Under the pieces are notes generated by a model that was not told the origin of the DNA, ran no database searches, and saw only the letters and a list, made by a program, of their open reading frames with translations. A stretch of 9,287 nt of DNA from Candidatus Mesolinea sp. (GTDB lineage: Bacteria > Chloroflexota > Anaerolineae > Anaerolineales > Anaerolineaceae): NCBI GenBank assembly GCA_003445715.1, contig DMCS01000049.1:2518-11804 (forward strand), given 5' to 3'. Made by a program: the position numbers and the translations under genes. Positions 1 through 6,627 of this stretch are shown here, in pieces. How positions within the stretch are numbered: the stretch's first letter is position 1; every line of letters begins with the position of its first letter.

Positions 1-1479
1 TTCTTCCAATCCAGCCATGACCCGGAAGCCGAGCGTATGATGGATGAGGCTGAAGAAGCATTTTACAAGGGCAACTACCAGGCAGCTATTCCCCTCTATG
101 AAAAGGTGCTGCAACTAGAACCAGGATGGACTCGTGCGGAGGAGCACCACGCTGAAGCAGAAGAATATCTGCGTTCGGGCAATATTCCTTCCGTCGCTCT
201 GCCACCAGAGGCAGGTAAAGCTTATGGCAAGGCACAAAGCGCCGCCAGGGTCTTCCGCTACAAAGTCGCCTTGGATTACCTCGATGAGGCTTTTGAACAC
301 TTGGAGGAAGCCGGCATCAAGCGCTGGCGTGAAGGCGAAGAGCTGCGCCACGACCTCGAAAACCAGATGCAAGCCTATGACGTCTATAAGGAAGGCTTGA
401 ACCTGCTCGCCCAAGGGGAGCTAGTCGCTGCCTTAGGTAAGATTCAAACGGCAGCCAGCGCCGTGGCTATACCGGAATACATTGATAAAGCTGCCGAGGT
501 CAAGGGCGATATCGCCATGCTGGATGAGGTCAGCGATGTCGTCAGCATGAGCGGAAAAATTCCGCCGACCAAGTTAGCCGAGGCCAAAAGCAAGTTAGAG
601 CGTTTACGCATGAAATATGGCAGCCTTGCTCAAATTGGGCGGCTGCAAAACCGCTTGGACTTGCTCATTCCGGCGGCTACCCAGAACCTGCTGGATAACA
701 CCCAACGCCTGAAGGATGAAGCCGCCAAGGCCCCTACCTTGACTCTGGCTCTACAGAAAATTGCCGGCGCACGGGAAAACCTCGATCTTTTGCGTCAGTT
801 AGATGCCTATGATGCGCAAAGCTTGGCACTGGAAAACGAAATCAGCGCGTTGGAAACCGAAATCAATAACGCTCAGGATGAAATCGAGCGCGCAAAAGAA
901 GCACTTGAAACTGGCAACCGCTTTTTTGCTTTAGATGCTTACCGCATCAGCCGGAATGTACGCAAGCGCTTTCCCAATGACCCGCAAGTGCTCGCGCTCA
1001 AGCGCGGGCTCACCCCCACCTATTTTGTAGCCGGTGGCGGGTCGATCATTATCATTATCCTGCTGGGCTTTTTAATCAGCTTCGCTGGGCGCAACATCAG
1101 CGCTTCAGTCGCTGCTCGCAACTTAGCGCGCACGCCTACGGTTACCTACACCCCCACAGTAACACTCACGCCTACCATCACCCCGACGCCCACCAAGACC
1201 CTGACACCTACCCCTGACTATTCCCCCACACCTACGCGCACTGCCACACCAACACCCATTATCACTGTGGTTACAATGCGCGACGTCTATGCGCGCAGTG
1301 ATTGTTACGCCGGCTATAAGTCCACTGGACTAATCCCCCAAGGCACCACCTTAACCCTTTTACCTATGGCAGAGCGCCGATTCGATGAGTTCAACCGCGA
1401 ATGCCTGTTAGTAGAATTCCGTGGCAGTGATTTTTCCATCATTGGCTACGTTCTGATGGTAGATGTAACTGTTCAATAA
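1..1479 (+). CDS. TPR-containing single-pass membrane protein with Thr-Pro linker and SH3-like C-terminus (5' partial)
   Basis: The reading frame is open from the first base to the TAA at 1477-1479, so the gene starts outside the window. The ATG at 37 has no good ribosome binding site and is probably internal. Counting codons from base 1, residues ~12-50 look like a tetratricopeptide repeat (ending YEKVLQLEPGW). More helical, Ala/Glu/Leu-rich sequence follows, including a likely coiled coil around 275-315. One hydrophobic segment (~341-362, with five consecutive Ile) is a clear membrane anchor. Residues ~378-419 are a Thr-Pro-rich linker. The last ~70 residues resemble a small beta-rich SH3-like domain (GLIPQGTTLTLL, then IIGYVLMVDV) with two cysteines. 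A cytoplasmic helical scaffold joined through the membrane to an extracytoplasmic domain is inferred. No catalytic motif is visible and the function is unknown. The gene is followed by its own terminator, so it is probably not co-transcribed with folC. Confidence 0.85.
   Translation, partial: FFQSSHDPEAERMMDEAEEAFYKGNYQAAIPLYEKVLQLEPGWTRAEEHHAEAEEYLRSGNIPSVALPPEAGKAYGKAQSAARVFRYKVALDYLDEAFEHLEEAGIKRWREGEELRHDLENQMQAYDVYKEGLNLLAQGELVAALGKIQTAASAVAIPEYIDKAAEVKGDIAMLDEVSDVVSMSGKIPPTKLAEAKSKLERLRMKYGSLAQIGRLQNRLDLLIPAATQNLLDNTQRLKDEAAKAPTLTLALQKIAGARENLDLLRQLDAYDAQSLALENEISALETEINNAQDEIERAKEALETGNRFFALDAYRISRNVRKRFPNDPQVLALKRGLTPTYFVAGGGSIIIIILLGFLISFAGRNISASVAARNLARTPTVTYTPTVTLTPTITPTPTKTLTPTPDYSPTPTRTATPTPIITVVTMRDVYARSDCYAGYKSTGLIPQGTTLTLLPMAERRFDEFNRECLLVEFRGSDFSIIGYVLMVDVTVQ
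1132..1257 (+). repeat. Degenerate ACN-CCN repeat tract encoding the Thr-Pro linker
   Basis: About 42 codons consist largely of alternating Thr and Pro with occasional Val, Ile, Leu, Lys, Tyr or Arg (TPTxTxTPT-like units). At DNA level this is an imperfect C/A-rich tandem repeat. Such linkers are common in exported or membrane proteins of Chloroflexota and are usually read as extended, possibly O-glycosylated spacers. The glycosylation is an inference. Repeat number may vary between strains. Confidence 0.8.
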
Positions 1480-1497
1480 CCACGAAATTTCACAAGC

Positions 1498-1538
1498 AAC
1501 CCGGATTTCCACGTGAAGTATATAGAGATCCGGGTTTT
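1498..1538 (+). terminator. Intrinsic terminator after the TPR membrane protein gene
   Basis: AACCCGGAT at 1498-1506 pairs perfectly with ATCCGGGTT at 1528-1536. The stem extends inward by TTC/GAG (one G-T pair) to about 12 bp around a ~15-nt loop. The run TTTT, partly supplied by the stem, and then ACTTT follow at once. No T-rich run flanks the other side, so it works in the + direction. It lies 18 bp after the stop codon and separates this gene from folC. Confidence 0.88.
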
Positions 1539-1553
1539 ACTTTCACACAGCGA

Positions 1554-1559
1554 TATAAT
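1554..1559 (+). promoter_or_regulatory. Candidate -10 box (TATAAT) for folC
   Basis: A perfect TATAAT lies between the upstream terminator and folC, 18 bp before the preferred ATG. No good -35 hexamer is seen at 16-18 bp upstream, where the terminator stem lies. If it is used, transcription would begin near 1566 and give a leader of only about 12 nt. Confidence 0.45.
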
Positions 1560-1577
1560 CAAAAGCATCAGGTGCAA

Positions 1578-2948
1578 ATGAACGCGCAGGAACAGGCTTA
1601 CCAAGAATCGCTAGATTTCATTTATAGCTTTGTTGACTTCAGCATGAAGCGCCATGTGGACGATAGTCATCGTTTTTTTAAGCTCGACCGCATGCGGCAG
1701 ATGGCTGAGCTGCTGGGCAACCCTCAGAATAGCTACCCAAGTATTCACATCACCGGCACAAAAGGCAAGGGATCTGTGGCTTCTTTTTGCACTAGCGCTT
1801 TGCAGGCAGCAGGTTATAAAGTAGGCTTGTATATCTCTCCCCACTTGCAAGAGTTTACCGAACGCGTCCAAATTAACGGGGAGGAAATCGATAAGGCTGC
1901 GCTAGTGAAGCTGGTTGACCGATTGCGTCCGCTAACCGAAAAAGTGCCAGAGATTACCACCTTTGAGCTTACCACAGCTTTGGGTTTCCTTTACTTTGCA
2001 GAGCAGAAGGTAGACATCGCCGTCATCGAAGTGGGGCTTGGGGGCAGATTAGATGCTACCAATATCATCAACCCCTTAGTTTCGGTGATTACCCCCGTTT
2101 CCTATGACCATCGCGCTGTCTTGGGCGATACGCTTACAGAAATCGCTCACGAAAAAGGCGGCATTATCAAACCTGAAAAGCCAGCCGTGCTTTCCCCGCA
2201 GCAACCCGAAGCAGAGAAGGAGTTGCTGCGTATCGCGGCTGAACGCAAGGCGATCGTTACCCAAGTGGAGCACGCTTACGCTTTCGCCGAGATTGCCCAC
2301 AACCTTGAGGGACAAGAGATGATCATCGCCCGCCGACAAGACGCAAGATGCAGGCTGCTCCCCTCATTAGCTGCGGAACCCTTACACATCCACCTGCCGC
2401 TGTTAGGCTTACATCAAGTGCAAAACGCAGCGACCGCCTTTGCAGCCTTGGATGTTATCACGCAGAATGGTGTGGCGCTCTCATCGCAGGCAGTAGCCCA
2501 AGGGTTTGCACGCGTTTCATGGCCAGCTCGCTTCGAAATTTTGCGCAAAGAGCCACCGCTGGTCATTGATTCAGCTCATAATGGTGATTCCATGCTTAGG
2601 CTGCGCCAGACGTTAGGCGAGTACTTCCCAGATAGGGATTTCATCCTTATTTTTGGCGCTTCGGCTGATAAAGAGCTGGATGCTATGTTCCAGCAAATCA
2701 TACCTCGGGTTGAAAGTGTGATTACCACACAATCCGTGCACCCACGCGCTGCTGATCCACAAGAACTTGCTAGGCGCCTTGCTCCATATAACATTTCAGT
2801 ACAGGCAATCAACCCTGCCGAAGCTGCATTAGCAAAAGCCTTGGAACTTGCTGGAAGTGAGAAAGGAATCATCGTTTCCGGCAGCATTTTTATTGCCGCT
2901 GCCATACGTTCTATATGGAAATCCATCCCGGAAAAACAAATTTATTAA
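1578..2948 (+). CDS. folC: Dihydrofolate synthase / folylpolyglutamate synthase (FolC, Mur ligase family)
   Basis: The 456-residue protein has the normal FolC length and layout. It is predicted to be a cytoplasmic ATP-dependent ligase that adds glutamate to dihydropteroate and/or to reduced folates. The P-loop GTKGKGS is at residues 60-66. Next come YISPHLQEFTERVQING, the VIEVGLGGRLDATN motif, HRAVLGDTLTEIAHEKGGII with the Mur-ligase Mg/ATP elements, and LGLHQVQNAATA. In the C-terminal glutamate-ligase domain DSAHN is at 331-335, where many bacterial FolC have DGAHN. The start could be GTG 1572 or ATG 1578. ATG 1578 is preferred because AGGTG at 1570-1574 then serves as the ribosome binding site. 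Whether it has both activities or only the polyglutamylation activity cannot be told from sequence alone. It is not in a folate operon: lon follows after 49 bp. Confidence 0.95.
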   Translation: MNAQEQAYQESLDFIYSFVDFSMKRHVDDSHRFFKLDRMRQMAELLGNPQNSYPSIHITGTKGKGSVASFCTSALQAAGYKVGLYISPHLQEFTERVQINGEEIDKAALVKLVDRLRPLTEKVPEITTFELTTALGFLYFAEQKVDIAVIEVGLGGRLDATNIINPLVSVITPVSYDHRAVLGDTLTEIAHEKGGIIKPEKPAVLSPQQPEAEKELLRIAAERKAIVTQVEHAYAFAEIAHNLEGQEMIIARRQDARCRLLPSLAAEPLHIHLPLLGLHQVQNAATAFAALDVITQNGVALSSQAVAQGFARVSWPARFEILRKEPPLVIDSAHNGDSMLRLRQTLGEYFPDRDFILIFGASADKELDAMFQQIIPRVESVITTQSVHPRAADPQELARRLAPYNISVQAINPAEAALAKALELAGSEKGIIVSGSIFIAAAIRSIWKSIPEKQIY

Positions 2949-2952
2949 CGGT

Positions 2953-2985
2953 TATAATTTCTTTATAATCATTGAGGTTTAGGAG
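2953..2985 (+). promoter_or_regulatory. Twin TATAAT boxes and ribosome binding site upstream of lon
   Basis: Two perfect TATAAT hexamers lie at 2953-2958 and 2964-2969, 11 bp apart, directly after the folC stop. Neither has a convincing TTGACA-like box 17 bp upstream. AGGAG at 2981-2985 is the likely ribosome binding site, 12 nt before the GTG start, which is a rather long spacing. No CIRCE or HAIR heat-shock operator is visible. A lon promoter separate from folC is likely but not proven, and read-through from folC is also possible since no terminator lies between them. Confidence 0.5.
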
Positions 2986-2997
2986 TCTTATTTTAGT

Positions 2998-5496
2998 GTG
3001 AATCAAGAGCGATATTTTTTCGACCCATTTAAGGGCAACACACCTTTTAATTTAACCAAATTTGCCAGTGTTGGCAGCCTAAAGAACGTCCACCCGCGAA
3101 AACCCAATAAGGAAGGCTATCTCGTCGGTCCAGCGATTGATCTGGAGGACATTGTTCTTTTGCCGCAATCTTTAGCCCCGTTAGTATTAAATAACCTCGA
3201 ATTACTTAATTTCCTCCAAGACATGTATGAGCACAATCAGACCATCTTTGGTCTGTTCTCCGATCCCGAAAGCCCTACAGAAAATCCCCTCTTTCTTGAT
3301 ATTGCGGTGGAGATGGCTATTGGGAGCATCATTGAATTAGATTCCAATCGGTATAGTGTTCTCTTTCAGGTTCTACGCCGTGTCCAATTTGCAGATATCG
3401 CCGTAAAAGGTGACCAGGTCATCCTCACCGCGCTGCCTATCCGGCATCGCTATCGTCGTACAGAGCACCTGACCGCACTCAAACGTTTGGTAATTGACCA
3501 ATTTGGAGAATATGTTGACCTCGTCGATTTTATAAGCGAGGATGTCTCCAGTTATGTCGAAGACACCGATGATCCCGACGATCTGGCGGATTTCATTGCC
3601 TCGACCATAGACCTGCCCTATGCCACCCGCGTTGCATTCTTAAAAGAGACAAATGGGGTCGAACGCTTGCATATGCTCTTACGTACGCTGACGAGTGAAA
3701 TAAACATCCTTAAGTTAGAAGAAGATATCAATAATCAAGTGCAATCCGAGCTCGACCGCTCCCAACGGGAGATGTACATTCGAGAGCAGATTTCTACCCT
3801 TCAAAAAGAGCTCAACGACGGCAAACCGGTTGACCCTGCTTGGCAGGAGCTCTCGGAGCGGGTCGAAAAAACACCTCTCCCACCAGAAGCGAAGGAGGCT
3901 GCCACAAAGGAATTGGACCACTTAGCTGCGATTAGCTCACTCTCTCCGGAAAGCAGCATGATTGAGTCTTACATCGAGTGGCTGCTGGACTTGCCCTGGA
4001 CAGCCGAAACAATAGATAACTTAGATATCAATCATGCTCAGCAGATCCTTGACCAAAACCACTATGGGTTGAAGAAAGCCAAAGACCGCATCTTAGAATA
4101 TTTAGCTGTGCGCAGCCTCAAACCTAAAGTCAGCCGGCAGCCGATCCTGTGCTTTGTGGGTCCCCCAGGGACGGGTAAAACCTCCTTAGGGAAATCGATT
4201 GCCGAAGCCTTAGAGCGAAATTTTGTACGCGTTTCTTTGGGAGGCGTACATGACGAAGCGGAGATTCGCGGGCACCGGCGCACCTACCTGGGTGCACTCC
4301 CTGGCCGCATTTTGCAGACCATGCGCAAAGCTAAAACCGTAAACCCAGTGTTTATGCTCGATGAAATCGACAAGCTCAATGCCGACTTTCAAGGCGACCC
4401 ATCGGCAGCGCTACTGGAAGTGTTGGATCCGGAACAAAATTACGCCTTTTCGGATCACTACCTCGAGGTCCCCTATGACCTCTCAAAGGTGCTTTTCATC
4501 ACCACCGCCAATACGGTCATGACAATCCCACCAGCTCTCCTCGACCGTATGGAAGTGATTGAATTCCCTGGCTACATCGAAGAAGAAAAAATTGCCATCG
4601 CAAATCAATTCCTCATCCCCAAGCAGCTGCTCGAAAACGGGTTGGATGAAGAAACGCTGCATTTTACGCCTGAGGCACTGCACCTCATTATCGAGGGTTA
4701 CACCTATGAAGCCGGGGTGCGTAATTTGGAACGTGAAATCGGGACGGTGCTGCGCAAAATCGCCCGGCTCAAATCTGAGGGGAAGCCCCTACCAAAAGAA
4801 ATTCTGCCGGAGCAGATCTCGGATTACCTCGGCCCGCAAGAGTTTTACCCCTCTGCTGCAGAGCAAGCCGATGAAATCGGATTAGCTACAGCCATTGCTT
4901 GGACGGAAAACGGTGGCGAGATTATGCCTATCGAGGTACTCGTCATTGATGGAAAGGGAAATTTGCAGATTACTGGCCAGATTGGAGACATCATGCAGGA
5001 ATCAGCGCAAGCGGCGCTCTCGTATCTCAAATCAAAAGCCGAGATCTTCCAGATACCTGAAGGGTTTTTTGAGGATGTGGACATCCACATACATGTTCCC
5101 GAAGGCGCCATTGCCAAAGACGGACCGAGCGCTGGGATTACCATCGCGACGGCACTTACTTCAGCTGTGCTCGATGTGCCGGTGAAGCATGACGTGGCGA
5201 TGACCGGTGAAATCACTTTGCGCGGGCGCGTGCTGCCTGTTGGCGGCATCCGCGAGAAAGTGTTAGCCGCACATCGTGCCGGCATCAAGACAATTTTGCT
5301 GCCACGAAAGAATGAAAAAGATATAGCTGAAGTTCCGCCAGCAGTTCTAAAAGAACTCAACTTAGTCCCTGTTGAGCATATGGATGAAGTTTTGGCACAA
5401 GCTTTAGCTGATCAACCTGTCAACAGAAAGCCAATTAATCAGCCCAGCCGCAAGGTTAAAAGAAAAAGCGCTCCTCCAGAAGAAGCGCCCAAATAA
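2998..5496 (+). CDS. lon: ATP-dependent Lon protease (LonA type)
   Basis: This 832-residue protein has the full LonA architecture and should degrade misfolded and regulatory proteins in the cytoplasm as a hexamer. Residues ~40-220 match the N-terminal substrate-binding domain but are divergent, and ~40 extra residues precede it. A helical linker with the family motif SQREMYIREQISTLQKEL is at ~256-275. The AAA+ module shows Walker A GPPGTGKT (388-395), Walker B FMLDEID (452-458), sensor-1 Asn505, arginine finger Arg517 and sensor-2 Arg575. The protease domain has KDGPSAG with catalytic Ser711 and Lys754 in REKVLAAHRAG, giving the usual Ser-Lys spacing of 43, so it appears active. The residue before KDGPSAG is Ala where Pro is usual. 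The C-terminus is a basic, Pro-rich tail. The start is GTG 2998, because an in-frame TAG lies 18 bp upstream and no other start codon occurs between. Confidence 0.98.
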   Translation: MNQERYFFDPFKGNTPFNLTKFASVGSLKNVHPRKPNKEGYLVGPAIDLEDIVLLPQSLAPLVLNNLELLNFLQDMYEHNQTIFGLFSDPESPTENPLFLDIAVEMAIGSIIELDSNRYSVLFQVLRRVQFADIAVKGDQVILTALPIRHRYRRTEHLTALKRLVIDQFGEYVDLVDFISEDVSSYVEDTDDPDDLADFIASTIDLPYATRVAFLKETNGVERLHMLLRTLTSEINILKLEEDINNQVQSELDRSQREMYIREQISTLQKELNDGKPVDPAWQELSERVEKTPLPPEAKEAATKELDHLAAISSLSPESSMIESYIEWLLDLPWTAETIDNLDINHAQQILDQNHYGLKKAKDRILEYLAVRSLKPKVSRQPILCFVGPPGTGKTSLGKSIAEALERNFVRVSLGGVHDEAEIRGHRRTYLGALPGRILQTMRKAKTVNPVFMLDEIDKLNADFQGDPSAALLEVLDPEQNYAFSDHYLEVPYDLSKVLFITTANTVMTIPPALLDRMEVIEFPGYIEEEKIAIANQFLIPKQLLENGLDEETLHFTPEALHLIIEGYTYEAGVRNLEREIGTVLRKIARLKSEGKPLPKEILPEQISDYLGPQEFYPSAAEQADEIGLATAIAWTENGGEIMPIEVLVIDGKGNLQITGQIGDIMQESAQAALSYLKSKAEIFQIPEGFFEDVDIHIHVPEGAIAKDGPSAGITIATALTSAVLDVPVKHDVAMTGEITLRGRVLPVGGIREKVLAAHRAGIKTILLPRKNEKDIAEVPPAVLKELNLVPVEHMDEVLAQALADQPVNRKPINQPSRKVKRKSAPPEEAPK
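5458..5488 (-). terminator. Intrinsic terminator for the - strand operon, inside the 3' end of lon
   Basis: Read on the - strand, GCGCTTCT pairs with GGAGCGC-side bases to form an ~8-bp stem (GCGCT/AGCGC plus inner pairs, one G-T) at 5468-5488. It is followed directly by TTTTTCTTTT (complement of 5458-5467). On the + strand the inner stem has a C-A mismatch and no T run follows, so the signal is directional. It lies 25 bp past the stop of the coiled-coil gene and overlaps the codons for the Lon tail. Confidence 0.75.
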
Positions 5497-5512
5497 ACAC
5501 AAAATTGGAGAT

Positions 5513-5989
5513 TTATTTCTCTTCCTCACTCGGCGGAGTGATTTCCTGCTCCGCCTGAAGGGTTTTTATACCATTACGCACCTGCATGAGAACACGGTTC
5601 AACTCACTTTCCAGATTAGTTAGCGTTTCAATCACATATCGGTCAGCATCTAACTGTGTCTGCGCGGCTTCTTTACGTGCCTGCTCCAAGATTTGATCGA
5701 CCTTCACCTGCGCTGCCATGTATATATCGCTCTTTTCAATCATCTTCTCGCTACGTTCGCGTGCCAAGGCTAATGTACGGTTAGCTTCTTCCTGAGCCTG
5801 AGCCAAGATGCGGTCTTTTTGGGCAATAATTTGCTGCGCTTTTTTAATATCATCGGGAATGGAGATGCGCATCTGATCAATGATATCCATAAAAGAATCT
5901 TCATCCACAACCACACTGCGGCTTAGTGGGATGGGTTTGCTATTATTGAATAGCTCTTCTAAACGATCAACTAAATGTAGGATATCCAT
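5513..5989 (-). CDS. Small acidic coiled-coil protein, DivIVA-like / F0-b-like
   Basis: A soluble 158-residue protein with no signal peptide, membrane segment or catalytic motif. Residues 1-47 form a conserved-looking head: MDILHLVDRLEELF, a Pro-containing turn and VVVDEDSFMDIIDQMRISIP. Residues ~48-148 are one or two long helices with Ala/Glu/Gln/Arg repeats (QAQEEANRTLALARERSE, then LEQARKEAAQTQLDADRYV) of the kind that draws DivIVA or ATP synthase b-subunit matches. The tail is acidic. From memory, the head and the late helix resemble the Mycobacterium Rv2927c family, which is also encoded in the coaD neighbourhood; this match is not verified. ATG 5989 is chosen over GTG 6016 because a perfect AAGGAG sits 6 nt before it. 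The gene is last in the recG-coaD group. A role in envelope or division scaffolding is only a suggestion. Confidence 0.85.
   Translation of the reverse strand: MDILHLVDRLEELFNNSKPIPLSRSVVVDEDSFMDIIDQMRISIPDDIKKAQQIIAQKDRILAQAQEEANRTLALARERSEKMIEKSDIYMAAQVKVDQILEQARKEAAQTQLDADRYVIETLTNLESELNRVLMQVRNGIKTLQAEQEITPPSEEEK
5532..5567 (+). terminator. Possible weak terminator for lon inside the convergent gene
   Basis: GGCGGAG at 5532-5538 pairs perfectly with CTCCGCC at 5549-5555 (7 bp, 10-nt loop). TTTTT occurs at 5563-5567, but 7 nt separate it from the stem, more than is usual. It begins 36 bp after the lon stop codon. No better + strand terminator is visible after lon. Confidence 0.3.
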
Positions 5990-6102
5990 AGTGATCTCCT
6001 TCTTATCGTATATCACACCTTTAATGAGTTTATCATCATTTATTATTAACTGTGCAGTTTTTATGCCTAAATTTCACATTCCCGGTTCACCATCAGTGCT
6101 CT
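5990..6102 (-). other. AT-rich spacer between coaD and the coiled-coil gene, with a small dyad
   Basis: The 113-bp spacer is much more AT-rich than the genes around it. It holds a perfect inverted repeat AACTG-TG-CAGTT at 6048-6059, next to an AATAAT that could be a -10 box on the - strand, though no good -35 is found. The dyad has no T run suited to termination in the - direction. A separate promoter or operator for the coiled-coil gene is possible but not established. Confidence 0.35.
5996..6001 (-). promoter_or_regulatory. Ribosome binding site that fixes the start of the coiled-coil gene
   Basis: AAGGAG on the - strand, 6 nt before ATG 5989, is a perfect Shine-Dalgarno site. It would lie inside the coding region if GTG 6016 were the start, so the ATG is the better call. 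Confidence 0.85.
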
Positions 6103-6627
6103 TCAATCTTTGAGAGAAGAGGTTGGCACGACGGTCTGATTATCACCCAAATCCTTGAATTTTGCCTGGAGTGCTCTCTGCACAAAATCCGGCACCATAC
6201 TGGAGACATCTCCGTCCAGCGCTGCAATCTCTTTCACTGTTGAAGAGGATAAAAAAGTGTGCTGCTCGTCGGTAATCAAGGCTATCACGTCAATATCTGG
6301 CTCTAAGCGTTTATTCGCTAAAGCCATCCTAAACTCGTATTCAAAATCAGAAAAGACGCGCAAACCACGCACGATCGCTTGCGCACCCACCTTACGGGCA
6401 AACGAAACGGTTAACTCGCGATAACCCATTACGCTGACGTTGGGTAAGCCATTCATCGCCTCTTTCACCAATGCGATGCGTTCCTCTGGTAAAAAGAGCA
6501 GCGTTTTAATCGGCTTATCGTAAACCGCAACCACCACCTCGGAAAATAATCGCGACGCCCTTTGCGCAATATCGATATGCCCAAAATGAATAGGGTCAAA
6601 AGAACCGGGAAAAATAACTTTGGTCAT
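6103..6627 (-). CDS. coaD: Phosphopantetheine adenylyltransferase (CoaD)
   Basis: This 174-residue protein has the normal CoaD length and catalyses ATP + 4'-phosphopantetheine to dephospho-CoA + PPi, the penultimate step of coenzyme A synthesis in the cytoplasm. The nucleotidyltransferase signature FPGSFDPIHFGH is at 6-17 with the HxGH motif at 14-17. The family motifs AQAIVRGLRVFSDFEYEFRMA (83-102, first residues conserved less strictly) and the C-terminal LSSSTVKEIA (126-135, the ISSSxxR/K-like nucleotide-binding motif) follow. The last ~20 residues after ALQAKF are family-variable. The ATG at 6627 directly follows the recG stop, and GGAGAGGTGA in the end of recG is its ribosome binding site, so translation is likely coupled to recG. 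The rsmD gene that often sits beside coaD in other bacteria is absent here. Confidence 0.97.
   Translation of the reverse strand: MTKVIFPGSFDPIHFGHIDIAQRASRLFSEVVVAVYDKPIKTLLFLPEERIALVKEAMNGLPNVSVMGYRELTVSFARKVGAQAIVRGLRVFSDFEYEFRMALANKRLEPDIDVIALITDEQHTFLSSSTVKEIAALDGDVSSMVPDFVQRALQAKFKDLGDNQTVVPTSSLKD

Noticed and set aside
1130..1260. C-rich tandem repeat that could suggest a CRISPR or minisatellite
   Set aside because: It is in frame, codes for a Thr-Pro linker, and has no repeat-spacer structure.
2576..2926. 116-residue - strand open frame over the folC 3' end
   Set aside because: Antisense to the conserved FolC ligase domain; composition is typical of a shadow frame.
2949..2997. CIRCE or HAIR heat-shock operator before lon
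   Set aside because: Neither TTAGCACTC/GAGTGCTAA nor CTTGAGT/ACTCAAG dyads are present.
4845..5360. 171-residue open frame on the - strand opposite the Lon protease domain
   Set aside because: It lies fully within lon, whose catalytic motifs are intact. The translation is Ser/Pro/Met-rich with no recognisable domain, typical of an antisense shadow.
5880..6243. Two short + strand frames (5880-6113 and 6052-6243) across the coaD/coiled-coil spacer
   Set aside because: They overlap the well-supported - strand genes, have no ribosome binding site and give no recognisable protein.
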